Below, piece after piece: positions 49,777-59,177 of a stretch of 62,221 bases of DNA. This DNA comes from Planctomycetota bacterium (GTDB lineage Bacteria > Planctomycetota > Phycisphaerae > Phycisphaerales > SM1A02). The translations under genes were made by a program, and so were the position numbers. Location of the stretch: NCBI GenBank assembly GCA_009926625.1, contig RFON01000014.1, forward strand, positions 1-62,221. The letters are read 5' to 3'. Position 1 is the first letter of the stretch; each line of letters opens with the position of its first letter. Under the pieces are notes generated by a model. It was given only the letters and a program-made list of their open reading frames with translations, was not told the DNA's origin and ran no database searches.

Positions 49777-50859
49777 TCAGTGCGCGGCGCCGACCGTCGC
49801 CGCATTCTTGCTGCCGCGCGCAGCGTCGATCTTGCGGCGGGCATACGCCACCGCAGCGTCCGACGTGCTGTGCGCATGGGCAGACTCATGCAGCACGGCG
49901 AGCGTGGTGTCCTCAATGGCCGCGACCTTGCGATCGATCTCCGCTTCGGTCAGCCCGAGGTGGAGCCCGCCGAGCCGGATCAGTCCGCCCGCGTTGGCGA
50001 TGAAGTCGGGCGCATACAGGATGCCTCGCTTCTTCAGATCGGCACCTTCCTGCTGCGGGTTCAGCAACTGGTTGTTCGCCGTGCCGCAGATGATCTCGCA
50101 GTGCAGGTTTGCGACCGTGTTGTGATCGAGCACGCCGCCCATCGCGCAGGGGGCAAGGATGTCGAGTTTCTCGTGGAAGAGGTTCCGATCGTTGCCGAGC
50201 GCAACGCAGCCGAGTTCCTCGACGGCGCGCTTCATCGTGGGCACATGCACATCGGTCACCATCACGGCAGCGCCCGCAGCGCGCAGCAGCTTCGCGAGCT
50301 TGTAGCCCGTTGCGCCGCATCCTTGCACGCCAACCGAGAGATTGGAGAAATCCACCTTGCGGCCGAGGTGGCGAAGGCACGCCTTCATCGAGTGAAAGCA
50401 ACCCAGCGCAGTCCACGGCGACGGGTCGCCTCCGTGTGAGACCGCCTCGCCGCCCATGATGTGGCGCGACTCCTGCGCCATCCAGTCGCAGAACTGCGGG
50501 CTGACGCCCACATCTTCCGCAGCGATGTACGCGCCATTGAAGCTCTCCACGAAACGACCCATCGCGCGCCCTTGAGCCTCGGTCGGCTGTTCGCCCTGCT
50601 TCTTGAGAAGGATGACGCTCTTGCCGCCGCCGAGTGCGAGATCCGCTGCGGCCGCCTTGAAGGTCATGCCTTCCGAGAGGCGCAGCACATCGAAGATCGC
50701 ATCGTTGTCGTTCGAGTAGAAGAATCGCCTCGTGCCTCCGAGCGCGTTCCCCAGAACCGTCGAGTGGATGGCGATGATGGCGCGCAGGCCGGTCGCGGGG
50801 TCGTTGCAGAAAGCGACTCGTTCGTGACCGTGCTGAACCATGCTCTCAAGAATGTGCAT
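49777..50859 (-). CDS. Leucine-type Glu/Leu/Phe/Val dehydrogenase
   Basis: A 360-residue NAD-dependent amino acid dehydrogenase. The N-terminal half has the catalytic Lys in ADLALGGGKSVILL and the gateway G-x-A-x-G-G-x-R in ALGGTRRF. The Rossmann half has VGVQGCGATGYKLAKLL and ends with NAGGLIRL. Length and the G-G-G-K-S motif fit leucine/valine dehydrogenases, which deaminate branched-chain amino acids. That would feed the E1/E2 complex encoded downstream on the same strand. A 163-base gap to the acyl-CoA dehydrogenase gene leaves room for its own promoter. Confidence 0.9.
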   Translation of the reverse strand: MHILESMVQHGHERVAFCNDPATGLRAIIAIHSTVLGNALGGTRRFFYSNDNDAIFDVLRLSEGMTFKAAAADLALGGGKSVILLKKQGEQPTEAQGRAMGRFVESFNGAYIAAEDVGVSPQFCDWMAQESRHIMGGEAVSHGGDPSPWTALGCFHSMKACLRHLGRKVDFSNLSVGVQGCGATGYKLAKLLRAAGAAVMVTDVHVPTMKRAVEELGCVALGNDRNLFHEKLDILAPCAMGGVLDHNTVANLHCEIICGTANNQLLNPQQEGADLKKRGILYAPDFIANAGGLIRLGGLHLGLTEAEIDRKVAAIEDTTLAVLHESAHAHSTSDAAVAYARRKIDAARGSKNAATVGAAH

Positions 50860-51022
50860 GCGTGACTCCAGTGGTGGGTGGCAAAGGTGGAAGCAGAGGC
50901 GGGAGGGTCTGACTCAAGCGGCCTTACGCCGCGGGAAGGAAAGGGTAACGGCAGGGGACGGTCTGATTCAAATCACGATGTCACAATTCATTTCAACGGT
51001 GAACGCTGGTGCACCAGGCAAG

Positions 51023-52969
51023 TCAGACCTTCGAGCCATGGAATGCGGACCCGCTGCCGAACTGCGTGATGCCTTCGGTGGGCACCGGGCGACCTGTCCC
51101 ACGCGCCGCCATCACGGGCGTGCGCTCCGGGATCGAATAATCCGCATTGCTGAGCAGGTCGGCACGGTCCAGGACCGATTCCGCGCAACTGCGCGCAATC
51201 GTGTCGTGGTTCCAGCGGAGGGCGCGGGTCGCATCATCGATCTGCGCGTTGGCGATGGCGCACACCTCGTCCACCACCTTCAGTTCGTGTGCAAGGTCAG
51301 CACCCTGCAGCCCGCCACGGATGTTCGCATCGCATCGGCTCAGCGTGCAACTCATCGCATGGATCCAGAGGGCGCAATTCGAAAGCCGCGCCTGAACGAA
51401 CTGGTTGTTGATGAGCGACTCTTGATGCTCGAGATTCATCATCTTCGTGTTGTACGAGTGATCACGAATGCGGAACATCAGTTCCTGCGCGTGTCGCTGC
51501 AGCTTCGGATGCACCTTCGTGCACTTCGGGACTGAGCGACGCATGGACATGAACAGTTCGCCCCCGAGCCGCGCTGCGGCGCCGAGTTGGCGGATGGGGT
51601 TCTTCTTGATGCTGAGCATCCACTCACCGAGCTGCTTCGAACCCCATGCCCACAGGAAGGTGTGCATGACTTCGTTCGCGCCTTCCACGATGGTGTTGAT
51701 GCGCGAGTCGCGCCAGATGCGCTCGACATGGTTTTCCGTCATGTACGACTCGCCGCCCATGATCTGCAACGCGTCGTTCACGGTCTGGTAGCCGTACTCG
51801 CTGCAGAACACCTTGCACATCGCCGTCTCGAGCATGATGTCGCTGTCGCCGCGGTCAAGGAAGCCGGTGGTCATGTAGAGCATGGCATCCATCGCGTAGA
51901 CATAGGCGGCGCAGCGTGCGAGGCGCTCCTTCACGAGGTCGAACTCGCCGAGCGGACGGTCGAACTGGTGGCGGTACTTCGCCCACTTCACTGCCTGCTC
52001 GAACGCGTAGCGCGCGCCGCCGAGCATGCCCGCCGAGAGCGTGCAGCGACCGTAGTTGAGGCAGGTCAGCGCCACATTCAGGCCGCGCCCCTCCTTGTGC
52101 AGGAGATTCGCGCGCGGGACCCGCACATTCGTGAACTTGATGCGCGCTTGCCAGGTGCCGCGGATGCCGCACTTCGACCGATTGCGGCTGAAAATATCGA
52201 TCCCCTCCATATCGGGGGTGCAGATCAGTGCGGTGACCGCTTCCTTCGTCTTGCCGGTCTTCGGATCGGTCACTCGCTGCTTCGCCATCACCGTGAAGAG
52301 TCCGCTCAGCGCGCCCGAGGTCGCCCACTTCTTCTCGCCGTTGAGCACGAAGTGCTGACCATCTTCGCTCACTTCGCAGTGTGTCTCCTGTCCACCCGCG
52401 TCGCAGCCGACATTCGGCTCGCTGAGGCAGAACGCACTCAGCGTGTCCTGTGCCAGTCGCGGCAGGAAGCGCTGCTTCTGTTCGGGCGTGCCGAACAGCA
52501 TGAGCGCCTTGCATCCGATGGACTGGTGTGCGGACACAAGCACGGCGGTCGATCCGCAGGTGCGCCCGATACGCTCAAGGACGCGGTTGTAACTGGTGAT
52601 GCCGAACCCGCCGCCGCCGAATTCGCGGCTGATCGTCATGCCGAGGACACCGAGGTTGAACAACTTCTGCACAACCCACTCAGGGATGTTCTGCTCCTGA
52701 TCGATCTGGTGGGTCGGATGCTCGGTGCGCAGGTATTGGTCGAGCCCCGCGAGCAGTTCGTTGCACCGCTCGGTCTCATCGCGCGCCAAGACGGGGTATG
52801 GCAGCACGATGTCCTCGCGGAAGTTCCCCCAGAAGTAGTTCTTCACGAGCCCCATCGTCTCTGGATCCGGTCCGAGCATCTCCTGTGCAGCTTCGATCTG
52901 CTTGCGGTCCTTTTCCGAGATGTTCTTGAGGTCGTTCGAGAGTGACGATGGGCCTGGATGGGTGGTCAT
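51023..52969 (-). CDS. Acyl-CoA dehydrogenase, long VLCAD-like form
   Basis: A 648-residue flavoprotein that makes the first double bond of acyl-CoA. The N-terminal extension of about 75 residues is unlike short enzymes. Core motifs: LGMTISREFGGGGFGIT, LSEPNVGCDAGGQETHCEVS, GEKKWATSGALSG (FAD loop), KWAKYRHQFDRPLGEF, YTTVNDALQIMGGESYM-like Gly loop, and the catalytic Glu in NTIVEGANEVMHTFLW. A C-terminal extension of about 160 helical residues resembles VLCAD/ACAD9-type enzymes. It could act on branched or long-chain acyl-CoA. It is upstream of leucine dehydrogenase, in the same direction. Confidence 0.92.
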   Translation of the reverse strand: MTTHPGPSSLSNDLKNISEKDRKQIEAAQEMLGPDPETMGLVKNYFWGNFREDIVLPYPVLARDETERCNELLAGLDQYLRTEHPTHQIDQEQNIPEWVVQKLFNLGVLGMTISREFGGGGFGITSYNRVLERIGRTCGSTAVLVSAHQSIGCKALMLFGTPEQKQRFLPRLAQDTLSAFCLSEPNVGCDAGGQETHCEVSEDGQHFVLNGEKKWATSGALSGLFTVMAKQRVTDPKTGKTKEAVTALICTPDMEGIDIFSRNRSKCGIRGTWQARIKFTNVRVPRANLLHKEGRGLNVALTCLNYGRCTLSAGMLGGARYAFEQAVKWAKYRHQFDRPLGEFDLVKERLARCAAYVYAMDAMLYMTTGFLDRGDSDIMLETAMCKVFCSEYGYQTVNDALQIMGGESYMTENHVERIWRDSRINTIVEGANEVMHTFLWAWGSKQLGEWMLSIKKNPIRQLGAAARLGGELFMSMRRSVPKCTKVHPKLQRHAQELMFRIRDHSYNTKMMNLEHQESLINNQFVQARLSNCALWIHAMSCTLSRCDANIRGGLQGADLAHELKVVDEVCAIANAQIDDATRALRWNHDTIARSCAESVLDRADLLSNADYSIPERTPVMAARGTGRPVPTEGITQFGSGSAFHGSKV

Positions 52970-53023
52970 GGCTGAAGAGGATGGGTTGCGAAATGGTCTG
53001 AGCTGGGTCGAGACCCTTCAACA

Positions 53024-53041
53024 ATAGCCCAAATGGGCTAT
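53024..53041. terminator. Hairpin between the crotonase and acyl-CoA dehydrogenase genes
   Basis: ATAGCCC and GGGCTAT pair over AAAT, in the 160-base space after the crotonase gene at 53130. The U-tract is weak on both strands. It is a candidate terminator for the crotonase gene or an operator for the dehydrogenase. Confidence 0.4.
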
Positions 53042-53129
53042 CGAGTCGCGGAAGGTTCGGGCGTCATTCGCCGCCGCGGTGCCTGCGCTGGACCTCGGCG
53101 CGGGTTCCTCGCCGTGGTTGATCCGCGGG

Positions 53130-53996
53130 TCAGCCGCGCAGGAACTGCTCGAGCTTTTCCCGTGCAAACGGGGTGTGGCGCAGTGCGATCAGCCGCGCGC
53201 GCTCAAGCGCGAGTGCGGCGGTCCAACCCGATGAGCAGCCTTGCTCGATGCAGTCGAAAACCGCACTCGCGGCGTCGGAGGCAACCACTGATTCGCGGGC
53301 CTGAACCAAGGCTGCGCGGAACCGTGCGGCATCGGATGGAGCGATCGCACGCGGTTGGGCGAGCGGGTGTGTTCGCGGGTGTGCCAGCAACCAGGTGCGT
53401 GCGGCTGCAAGTGCATAGGCGGGGGCGTTCACCGAGACATCAAGCAGTCCGCTTGGTGCCTCGAGTATCGGGAAGGTCGTTCCACGCGCCGTCGCCGCGA
53501 TCGCCGTGGCTGCATCGATGCGCGCGGGGAGCATCTGGGTTCCGCCCCAACCGGGGCAGATACCAAGACCGCATTCGGGGAGACCGATCCGCCACGGCTT
53601 GTCAGTCGCGCTTGGAAGGACGCCGAGCACGCCATCGCAGTGCATCGCCACTTCCAGTCCGCCGCCGAGCGCTGCCTTGTGAACGATGGCGATCGATGCG
53701 CAGCGCATCGAATGCAACTTGGAGAACGCGATGCTGCCGGCCCGAAGGTATGCATCGAGGGCGGCGTCATCGAGCGCATCGATCTCCGCGAGGTCCGCGC
53801 CCGCAATGAAGACGCGCTCGCTCGCAGATCGCAGGATCAACCCGCGCGGCTCGGACGCGGCGATGGTGTCGAGCGTCTCGGTCATTTGGGCGATGAGCCA
53901 ACCGTCGAGCACCACGACACCGCCGCGTGGCTTCGTTGGATTGGGCGTCAGCGTGACGATCGCGATTCCGTCGGTCGTGGTTTCGGTGGGGAGCAT
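53130..53996 (-). CDS. Enoyl-CoA hydratase/isomerase family protein, catalytic residues present
   Basis: A 288-residue crotonase-fold enzyme. It has the CoA/oxyanion loop FIAGADLAEID, the second oxyanion glycine in AALGGGLEVAMHCDGVL with Glu in GLEVA, and LPECGLGICPGWGGTQML with the second Glu. Both catalytic Glu positions of hydratases are therefore present, unlike in the two neighbours. It probably hydrates an enoyl-CoA formed by the acyl-CoA dehydrogenase downstream. The C-terminal helices are as in the family. Confidence 0.85.
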   Translation of the reverse strand: MLPTETTTDGIAIVTLTPNPTKPRGGVVVLDGWLIAQMTETLDTIAASEPRGLILRSASERVFIAGADLAEIDALDDAALDAYLRAGSIAFSKLHSMRCASIAIVHKAALGGGLEVAMHCDGVLGVLPSATDKPWRIGLPECGLGICPGWGGTQMLPARIDAATAIAATARGTTFPILEAPSGLLDVSVNAPAYALAAARTWLLAHPRTHPLAQPRAIAPSDAARFRAALVQARESVVASDAASAVFDCIEQGCSSGWTAALALERARLIALRHTPFAREKLEQFLRG

Positions 53997-54027
53997 CTGG
54001 GGAAGTTCGTTGCGCAGCGCGGCGCGA

Positions 54028-54825
54028 TCAGCGGGAGGGGTTCGCCGCAGGACCGCCCTGTGGCTTCGTTGCGAAGAGGCGCGCGAGCGAAGCCTGCGCT
54101 TCTGGACCAGCGATGACGCGCGCCGAGAGTTCAGCCGCTTCTGCAGCGATCGCCTCGTCGAGTGAACCGTCGAGTTCGTTCAGCATGCGCTTGGTGCACG
54201 CGAGCGCTTCCGCACCGCCCGTCGCAAGTCGCGCGGCAAGTGCAGTGGTTTCGGCGTCAAGGTCGGCAGCGGGAACGCAGCGCGTGACAAGTCCGCGCGA
54301 TGCCGCCTCCTCGCCGCCCATCGTTCCGCCCGTGAGCAGCAAGGCGCGCGCGGGGCCCGCGCCGATGCGGCGCACCAGCCAGGGCGCCACGACGGCAGGA
54401 CACACGCCGAGGTCGACCTCCGGGTAACCGAGCTTCGCTTCGGGATGCGTCAGCGCGAAGTCGCACACGACCGCGAGTCCGCAGCCGCCGCCGATCGCGG
54501 CACCCTGCACGCGCGCGATGGTCGGCACTGGCAGCTTCCGCAGCGCCAGGAGTGCCGAGGAAAGTCCGCGCAGCATGTCACCCATCCGAACAGCGTCATG
54601 CAGCACGCCCTTGAGGTCCATCCCCGCGCAGAAGCACTTTCCCTCGCCCGCAAGCACAACTGTGCGAATCCCGCTCCGCTTGCTGCTGCAGTCGCTCGCC
54701 GCCGCATCAATGCAGCATCGCAGCGCATCGATCGTGTCGCAATCGAGCGCGTTTCGCGCTTCGCTGCGGCGCAGCAGGATGGTCGCGCATCCATCGGCAA
54801 TCGTGAGAGTGGCGCGCTCGCTCAT
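54028..54825 (-). CDS. Enoyl-CoA hydratase/isomerase family protein, one catalytic Glu replaced
   Basis: A 265-residue crotonase-fold protein. It has FCAGMDLKGVL (oxyanion loop), IGGGCGLAVVCDFALTHPEA with Gly where hydratases have Glu, and LGYPEVDLGVCPA with the second Glu kept. The single Glu is common in isomerases and other crotonases. Start at 54825 (MSERATL), preceded by TACCCT 10 bases upstream. The frame opens further to 55014, but those residues overlap the next gene. It sits 31 bases before the hydratase at 53996. Confidence 0.82.
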   Translation of the reverse strand: MSERATLTIADGCATILLRRSEARNALDCDTIDALRCCIDAAASDCSSKRSGIRTVVLAGEGKCFCAGMDLKGVLHDAVRMGDMLRGLSSALLALRKLPVPTIARVQGAAIGGGCGLAVVCDFALTHPEAKLGYPEVDLGVCPAVVAPWLVRRIGAGPARALLLTGGTMGGEEAASRGLVTRCVPAADLDAETTALAARLATGGAEALACTKRMLNELDGSLDEAIAAEAAELSARVIAGPEAQASLARLFATKPQGGPAANPSR

Positions 54826-54880
54826 GGCGCTGGCAAGGGTAGTGCAGCCGCGCGTCTCGCGACCCTTCGACGCTCGCGGG

Positions 54881-55696
54881 TCACTTCGTTGAACGCCGCT
54901 GCTTCCAGAAGGACTCGAGCAACTGACGCGATTCGTCGGTTCGGCAGAGGTCGATCGTCGCGTGCGCCGCACGCGCTGCGGACCTGCCAAGGCGGCCACT
55001 CGATGCCGTGCCATCCACCGTGTTCAGCCAGTCCTTCGTGGCGCGAAGCGCATGCGGGCTCTTCGCACAGAGTGACTGCGCAACGGCGTTCACGGCTGCA
55101 TGGAGCGTGGCTTCATCAGGGTGAACGCACTGGACCAAGCCGAGTGATGCCGCCTGCTGCGCACCGATGATCTCGCCGGACAGCGCGATGCGACGGGCTG
55201 CACCGAGACCTGCAGTGGCGAGCAGCACGGGCAGGTTCACCGCGGGCGACACGCCGATTCGGTGGACGGGATAGCCAAAGGTCGCGTCGGTCGTGGCATG
55301 CACGATGTCGCAGGACATCACGAGAGCGCATCCGCCGGCAAGAGCGGCGCCCTGTACTTGGGCGATCACCACCGCCGGCAGCGCGCGGATCCGCGCAGTC
55401 AGCCGCCTGAGCCGATCGACGAAGATCGGCAGCATGGCAGCGTCCTGCACGCACGCTTCGAGGTCGAAGCCCGCACAGAATGCGCTGCCGCTTGCACGAA
55501 GAACAAGGACCGACGGCAGTTCACCGAGTTCAAGGGAAGCGCATGCCTCGAGCGCGCTTTCGAGTTGATCGAAGAGCACTAGCCCGAGCGCATTTCGGCG
55601 AGCGGGATCATGCAGCGTGACGGTCAGCAGCGGGCCTGTCCGCTCGCTGATGACCTCTGGCTGTCCACTGTGCGTCGTGGGTCGATGCTCGGGCAT
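54881..55696 (-). CDS. Enoyl-CoA hydratase/isomerase family protein, both catalytic Glu absent
   Basis: A 271-residue crotonase-fold protein. It has VLRASGSAFCAGFDLEACVQ, LAGGCALVMSCDIVHATTDA (Ala where hydratases have Glu) and FGYPVHRIGVSPAVNLPV (Val where they have Glu). The oxyanion hole glycines are kept, so it can still bind an acyl-CoA but should not hydrate it by the usual route. It may be an isomerase, a CoA-thioester hydrolase or a scaffold. It is first of the three crotonase genes and diverges from the phosphatase gene. Confidence 0.8.
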   Translation of the reverse strand: MPEHRPTTHSGQPEVISERTGPLLTVTLHDPARRNALGLVLFDQLESALEACASLELGELPSVLVLRASGSAFCAGFDLEACVQDAAMLPIFVDRLRRLTARIRALPAVVIAQVQGAALAGGCALVMSCDIVHATTDATFGYPVHRIGVSPAVNLPVLLATAGLGAARRIALSGEIIGAQQAASLGLVQCVHPDEATLHAAVNAVAQSLCAKSPHALRATKDWLNTVDGTASSGRLGRSAARAAHATIDLCRTDESRQLLESFWKQRRSTK

Positions 55697-55732
55697 TCGG
55701 GTGCGGTGCAGGGTAATGTTGGCGCTGTTCCA

Positions 55733-56326
55733 ATGCCGTCACGAGCGAAGCAGATCTGGTTGGTGCGTCACGCGGAAACGGAGTGGAGTGCCAGTGGGCG
55801 CCACACCGGGCGCAGCGACATTCCGCTGACCGCGTCGGGCATTGCCAAGGCGAATGAACTCGCGCCTGCGTTGGCTGCTGAGCGATACAGCCTTGTTCTG
55901 TCGAGTCCGCGCAGCCGCGCGCTGGAGACGGCGCGCCACGCAGGCTTCGGCACCACCGTCGCCGTCGACGAGGCGCTCGCCGAGTGGGACTACGGTGACT
56001 ATGAGGGATTGACCTCTGCGGAGATCGCGGCGCGTTCGCCTGGCTGGGACCTTTGGCGCACGGGCTGTCCAGGTGGCGAGTCGATCGCTGCCGTTGCCGC
56101 GCGTGCCGAGCATGTGATCCAGCGCTGCCTCGCATCGCCTGGGAACGCGCTGATCTTCTCCCACGGTCACTTCACCCGCATGATCGCAGCGCTGTGGATC
56201 GAATTGCCGCCCTCGCGCGGGCGCAGTTTCGGGTTGAAGGCAGGCTCGATCAGCGTGCTCGGGTTCGAGCACTCCAACCGCGTCATCTGGCAGTGGGACC
56301 GCGTGGACGCATTCGAGGGGCATTGA
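55733..56326 (+). CDS. Histidine phosphatase (phosphoglycerate mutase-like)
   Basis: A 197-residue cytoplasmic enzyme with the RHG-family motifs: IWLVRHAETEWSASGRHTGR (catalytic His and Arg), PLTASGIAKANEL, SSPRSRALETA, EWDYGDYEGLT and IFSHGHFTRM (second His). This is the short GpmB/CobC-type branch, which acts on phosphoglycerate, alpha-ribazole phosphate or other phosphate esters. The substrate cannot be told. The gap to mgtE is 2 bases, so the two are co-transcribed. Confidence 0.88.
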   Translation: MPSRAKQIWLVRHAETEWSASGRHTGRSDIPLTASGIAKANELAPALAAERYSLVLSSPRSRALETARHAGFGTTVAVDEALAEWDYGDYEGLTSAEIAARSPGWDLWRTGCPGGESIAAVAARAEHVIQRCLASPGNALIFSHGHFTRMIAALWIELPPSRGRSFGLKAGSISVLGFEHSNRVIWQWDRVDAFEGH

Positions 56327-56328
56327 AC

Positions 56329-57744
56329 ATGTCCCCAGACCAGTTGCCCGACGAGCATGGCATTGTCGATCCGACCATCGAGAGCGCGGAAGATGTGCGC
56401 GTCGATGACCTGATCGAGTCGGACGCGCCTGTCGAGCAGATCGCGGAGGCGGTGGAAGCTCAGGAGGCAGCGGATGCCGCGGACACGCTCGAGACGCTCC
56501 CGAAGGACGAGGCGTCTGAGGTCGTCAGCGAGATGGATGTGGACGCGGCGGCCGATGCGTTGAGCCACATGGTCACGCCACTGGCGGTCAGCGTGCTCGA
56601 GGACCTGATCGACGACGATCCTTCGTATGCGGGTCTCGTGCTCGCCGAGATGGCACCCGACGATGCGACCGACTTGCTGCAAGCGATGCCGAAGGCAGAC
56701 CGCGACCGATTGTTGTCACTGATGGGACCCGACACCGCGTTGCGCATCCGCGAACTGATGGTGTATCCGAAGGAGAGCGCGGGCGGCATGATGACCACGC
56801 AGTACCTCTCCGTGCGTGAGCAGGAGACCGTCAGCGAGGCGATCGAGCACATCCGGCGAGGCGAGCCCGTCGAGAGTGCGCAGCAGGCGTTCGTGACGGA
56901 TCGGAAGGGGCGACTGCTGGGGACGATCGGTCTGCGGCGGCTGCTCGTTTCGCGCAGTCACGAGCGCATCGGCGACATCTGCGAACGCCGCGTGGATGCA
57001 GTGCAGCCGGAGATGGACCGCGAACTGATCGCGCGCGAGTTCGAGAGGTACGACTATCTCGAATTGCCGGTGGTCGATCAGGCGCAGCGATTGCTTGGCA
57101 TCGTGACGGTGGACGATGTGATCGACATCATCCGTGCGGAGGGGACCGAGGACGCGCAGCGCATGGTGGGCGCGGGAAAGGAAGAAGGGGTTTACTCCAC
57201 GGTCCGCCAGAAGCTCCGCGGTCGTTTCCCCTGGCTGATCGTCAACCTCTTCACGAGCGCTCTCGCGGCAATTGTCGTTCTGCAGTTCGAGGGAATGATC
57301 GCCGAGATCGCGCTGCTTGCGGTCTTCATGCCGATCATCGCCAATCAGTCAGGCAACGCAGGGCAGCAGTCCCTTGCCGTCACGCTCCGCGGCATCGTGC
57401 TCGATGAGATTTCCAGCACGCGCGCCTGGACGCATGTGCGGCGCGAGTTGACGGCGGGTTTGTTGAACGGTGTCCTCTGCGGCGTGCTCGTGGGCGGTGC
57501 CGTCGCGGCAATTCGCGTCGCCTCTGGATCGTCGTGGCATCTTGGGGCGGTGATTACGGCGAGCATGAGTGTGACGCTGATGATCGGCTGTGCGACTGGA
57601 AGCGCGATGCCGATCATCGTGCGGCGCCTCGGGTTCGACCCCGCGACCGCATCGACCATCTTCCTGACGATGGTCACCGACAGCATGAGCTTCCTTGTTT
57701 TCCTCGGGCTGTCGAGCCTCTTCAGCGCGTGGATCATGCCGTAA
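56329..57744 (+). CDS. mgtE: Magnesium transporter MgtE
   Basis: A 471-residue channel. The N-domain (about 15-145) has repeated Asp-rich helices (PKDEASEVVSEMDVDAAADAL, LVLAEMAPDDATDLLQAM). Two CBS domains follow (about 150-270: YPKESAGGMMTTQYLS, ELPVVDQAQRLLGIVTVDDV). Five membrane helices close the protein, with the signature PIIANQSGNAGQQSLAV in TM2. The N-domain and CBS pair bind Mg and gate the pore. It starts at 56329, 2 bases after the phosphatase stop. Confidence 0.95.
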   Translation: MSPDQLPDEHGIVDPTIESAEDVRVDDLIESDAPVEQIAEAVEAQEAADAADTLETLPKDEASEVVSEMDVDAAADALSHMVTPLAVSVLEDLIDDDPSYAGLVLAEMAPDDATDLLQAMPKADRDRLLSLMGPDTALRIRELMVYPKESAGGMMTTQYLSVREQETVSEAIEHIRRGEPVESAQQAFVTDRKGRLLGTIGLRRLLVSRSHERIGDICERRVDAVQPEMDRELIAREFERYDYLELPVVDQAQRLLGIVTVDDVIDIIRAEGTEDAQRMVGAGKEEGVYSTVRQKLRGRFPWLIVNLFTSALAAIVVLQFEGMIAEIALLAVFMPIIANQSGNAGQQSLAVTLRGIVLDEISSTRAWTHVRRELTAGLLNGVLCGVLVGGAVAAIRVASGSSWHLGAVITASMSVTLMIGCATGSAMPIIVRRLGFDPATASTIFLTMVTDSMSFLVFLGLSSLFSAWIMP

Positions 57745-57796
57745 CACCGATGGTGTGGGTGGGTGGATTAGGATGCGGACTCGAAAGGTCCCTCCG

Positions 57797-58345
57797 ATGG
57801 AAGAGCGATCGCAGCACCCGCCGCTACCGTCGATCACACCAGACGCAGTCCCCGCGGCTCACACGCGCATTCATCTGGCCCTTGGCGATCGACAGCTCGG
57901 TTCCTTCGACATCGCCGAAGTGAACGCCAAGCTTCGCACGGGTGAACTGCCGACGCTCGGCATGCTCGGCTGGTACCACGGGCAGCGCGAGTGGGTTTCG
58001 CTCGATCGGATTCCCGGCGTTCACATGCCGATCGCGCCGCCGCAGTTCGGTGGGGCGGCACCGCAGATCGGCACCCCAACTGTTGCTGGCGATGCAACGG
58101 GCGGGGTCATTCCGTACAAGAATGCGCCTGCGCTCGTGGGCTATTACGCGGGCATCGGCAGCCTCATTCCCGTGCTCGGGTTCGTCGTGGGTCCTGTGGC
58201 AGTCGTGCTCGGGATCATCGGACTGCAGCGTCGCGCAGCGCAGCCCGCGGTTCGAGGTGCCGTCCATGCGTGGGTCGCGATCATCCTCGGCGCCGGATCG
58301 TTCTTCGTCCACCTCGTCATCATCGTCGCCATGGCCGTGCGGTAG
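57797..58345 (+). CDS. GYF_2 and DUF4190 domain membrane protein
   Basis: A 182-residue protein: a GYF_2-like domain (residues about 20-75: IHLALGDRQLGSFDIAEVNA, LPTLGMLGWYHGQREWVSLD), a Pro/Gly/Ala linker, then a DUF4190 region with two membrane helices (about 115-140 and 150-175). GYF_2 plus DUF4190 is frequent in planctomycete membrane proteins of unknown function. It starts at the ATG at 57797, with AAAGG upstream. It lies 52 bases after mgtE and 10 bases before the cupredoxin gene. Confidence 0.78.
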   Translation: MEERSQHPPLPSITPDAVPAAHTRIHLALGDRQLGSFDIAEVNAKLRTGELPTLGMLGWYHGQREWVSLDRIPGVHMPIAPPQFGGAAPQIGTPTVAGDATGGVIPYKNAPALVGYYAGIGSLIPVLGFVVGPVAVVLGIIGLQRRAAQPAVRGAVHAWVAIILGAGSFFVHLVIIVAMAVR

Positions 58346-58355
58346 CCTCAAATCC

Positions 58356-59177
58356 ATGAGAGGAGAGCAGTTTCACTTCGTGACGCAGCGATCCATCAGG
58401 GCGATCGCGGTCCTGACGCTGCTCTGTGCCTCGCTCGTCGGTGCGCAGCCGCACGCAAGCGATGCGCCAGAGCCGCCAGCGCAGGATCCGCCCGCATCTG
58501 CAACACCAACTGAGCCCGCGCCATCACCAACGGCACCGGCAGCGGCACCGACAACGGCACCCGCCACGAAGTCCGGCGCGACCGTCAAGGGCAAGTTGCC
58601 CATCGTGCCGCGCAAGCGACCGCAAGTGAAGGAGTACGGCGCACAGCCTGCGATCAAGGTCGAGCCACCCGATGTGTCGATGAGCGTTGTGTGGATCGGA
58701 TCGGGTTTCCCGCCGATCGACGGCAACAGCGTGCCGGCGCGGACGATCACGCAGTCGGGCTATCAGTTTCGGCCTGAGGTGACGGTGATCCAGTCGGGAA
58801 CCCGCGTTTCGTTTCCCAACAACGACGAGAACTATCACAGCGTGTTCAGCCTCTCCGACCGTCAGCAGTTCGATGTTGGACGATTCGTGAAGGGCGAGGA
58901 ACCCGCGGCAAAGCCGTTCATGACACCAGGCGTGGTCGATCTGTTTTGCGATGTGCACGATCACATGCGCGGCCACATCATCGTGACCGACACGCCATGG
59001 TTTGCACGAAGCGATGAGGCGGGACAGTTCGAGATCGCCGGCATCGCACCCGGGAAGCACTCGGTGCGCATCTGGGTCGGTCCGCGTCGCAAGTTGATCG
59101 AGAAGGAAGTGGAGTTGCAGGAGGGGCAGGTCCTCGAAGTGGACTGGTCGTCCATTGACGGATCGCCAAGCAAGTGA
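58356..59177 (+). CDS. Secreted cupredoxin (plastocyanin/MauL-like) protein
   Basis: A 273-residue exported protein: signal peptide (IRAIAVLTLLCASLVGA), a Pro/Ala/Thr linker to about 70, then a beta-sandwich. The copper site is His161 (NDENYHSVF), Cys198, His201/203 and Met204 in FCDVHDHMRGHIIV. The C-terminal third (IAGIAPGKHSVRIWVGPR) is an added beta domain of the carboxypeptidase regulatory kind. It probably carries one copper ion in the periplasm or outside. It overlaps the cyclase start by 4 bases (GTGA), so they are coupled: a likely sensor or redox partner of the cyclase. Confidence 0.85.
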   Translation: MRGEQFHFVTQRSIRAIAVLTLLCASLVGAQPHASDAPEPPAQDPPASATPTEPAPSPTAPAAAPTTAPATKSGATVKGKLPIVPRKRPQVKEYGAQPAIKVEPPDVSMSVVWIGSGFPPIDGNSVPARTITQSGYQFRPEVTVIQSGTRVSFPNNDENYHSVFSLSDRQQFDVGRFVKGEEPAAKPFMTPGVVDLFCDVHDHMRGHIIVTDTPWFARSDEAGQFEIAGIAPGKHSVRIWVGPRRKLIEKEVELQEGQVLEVDWSSIDGSPSK

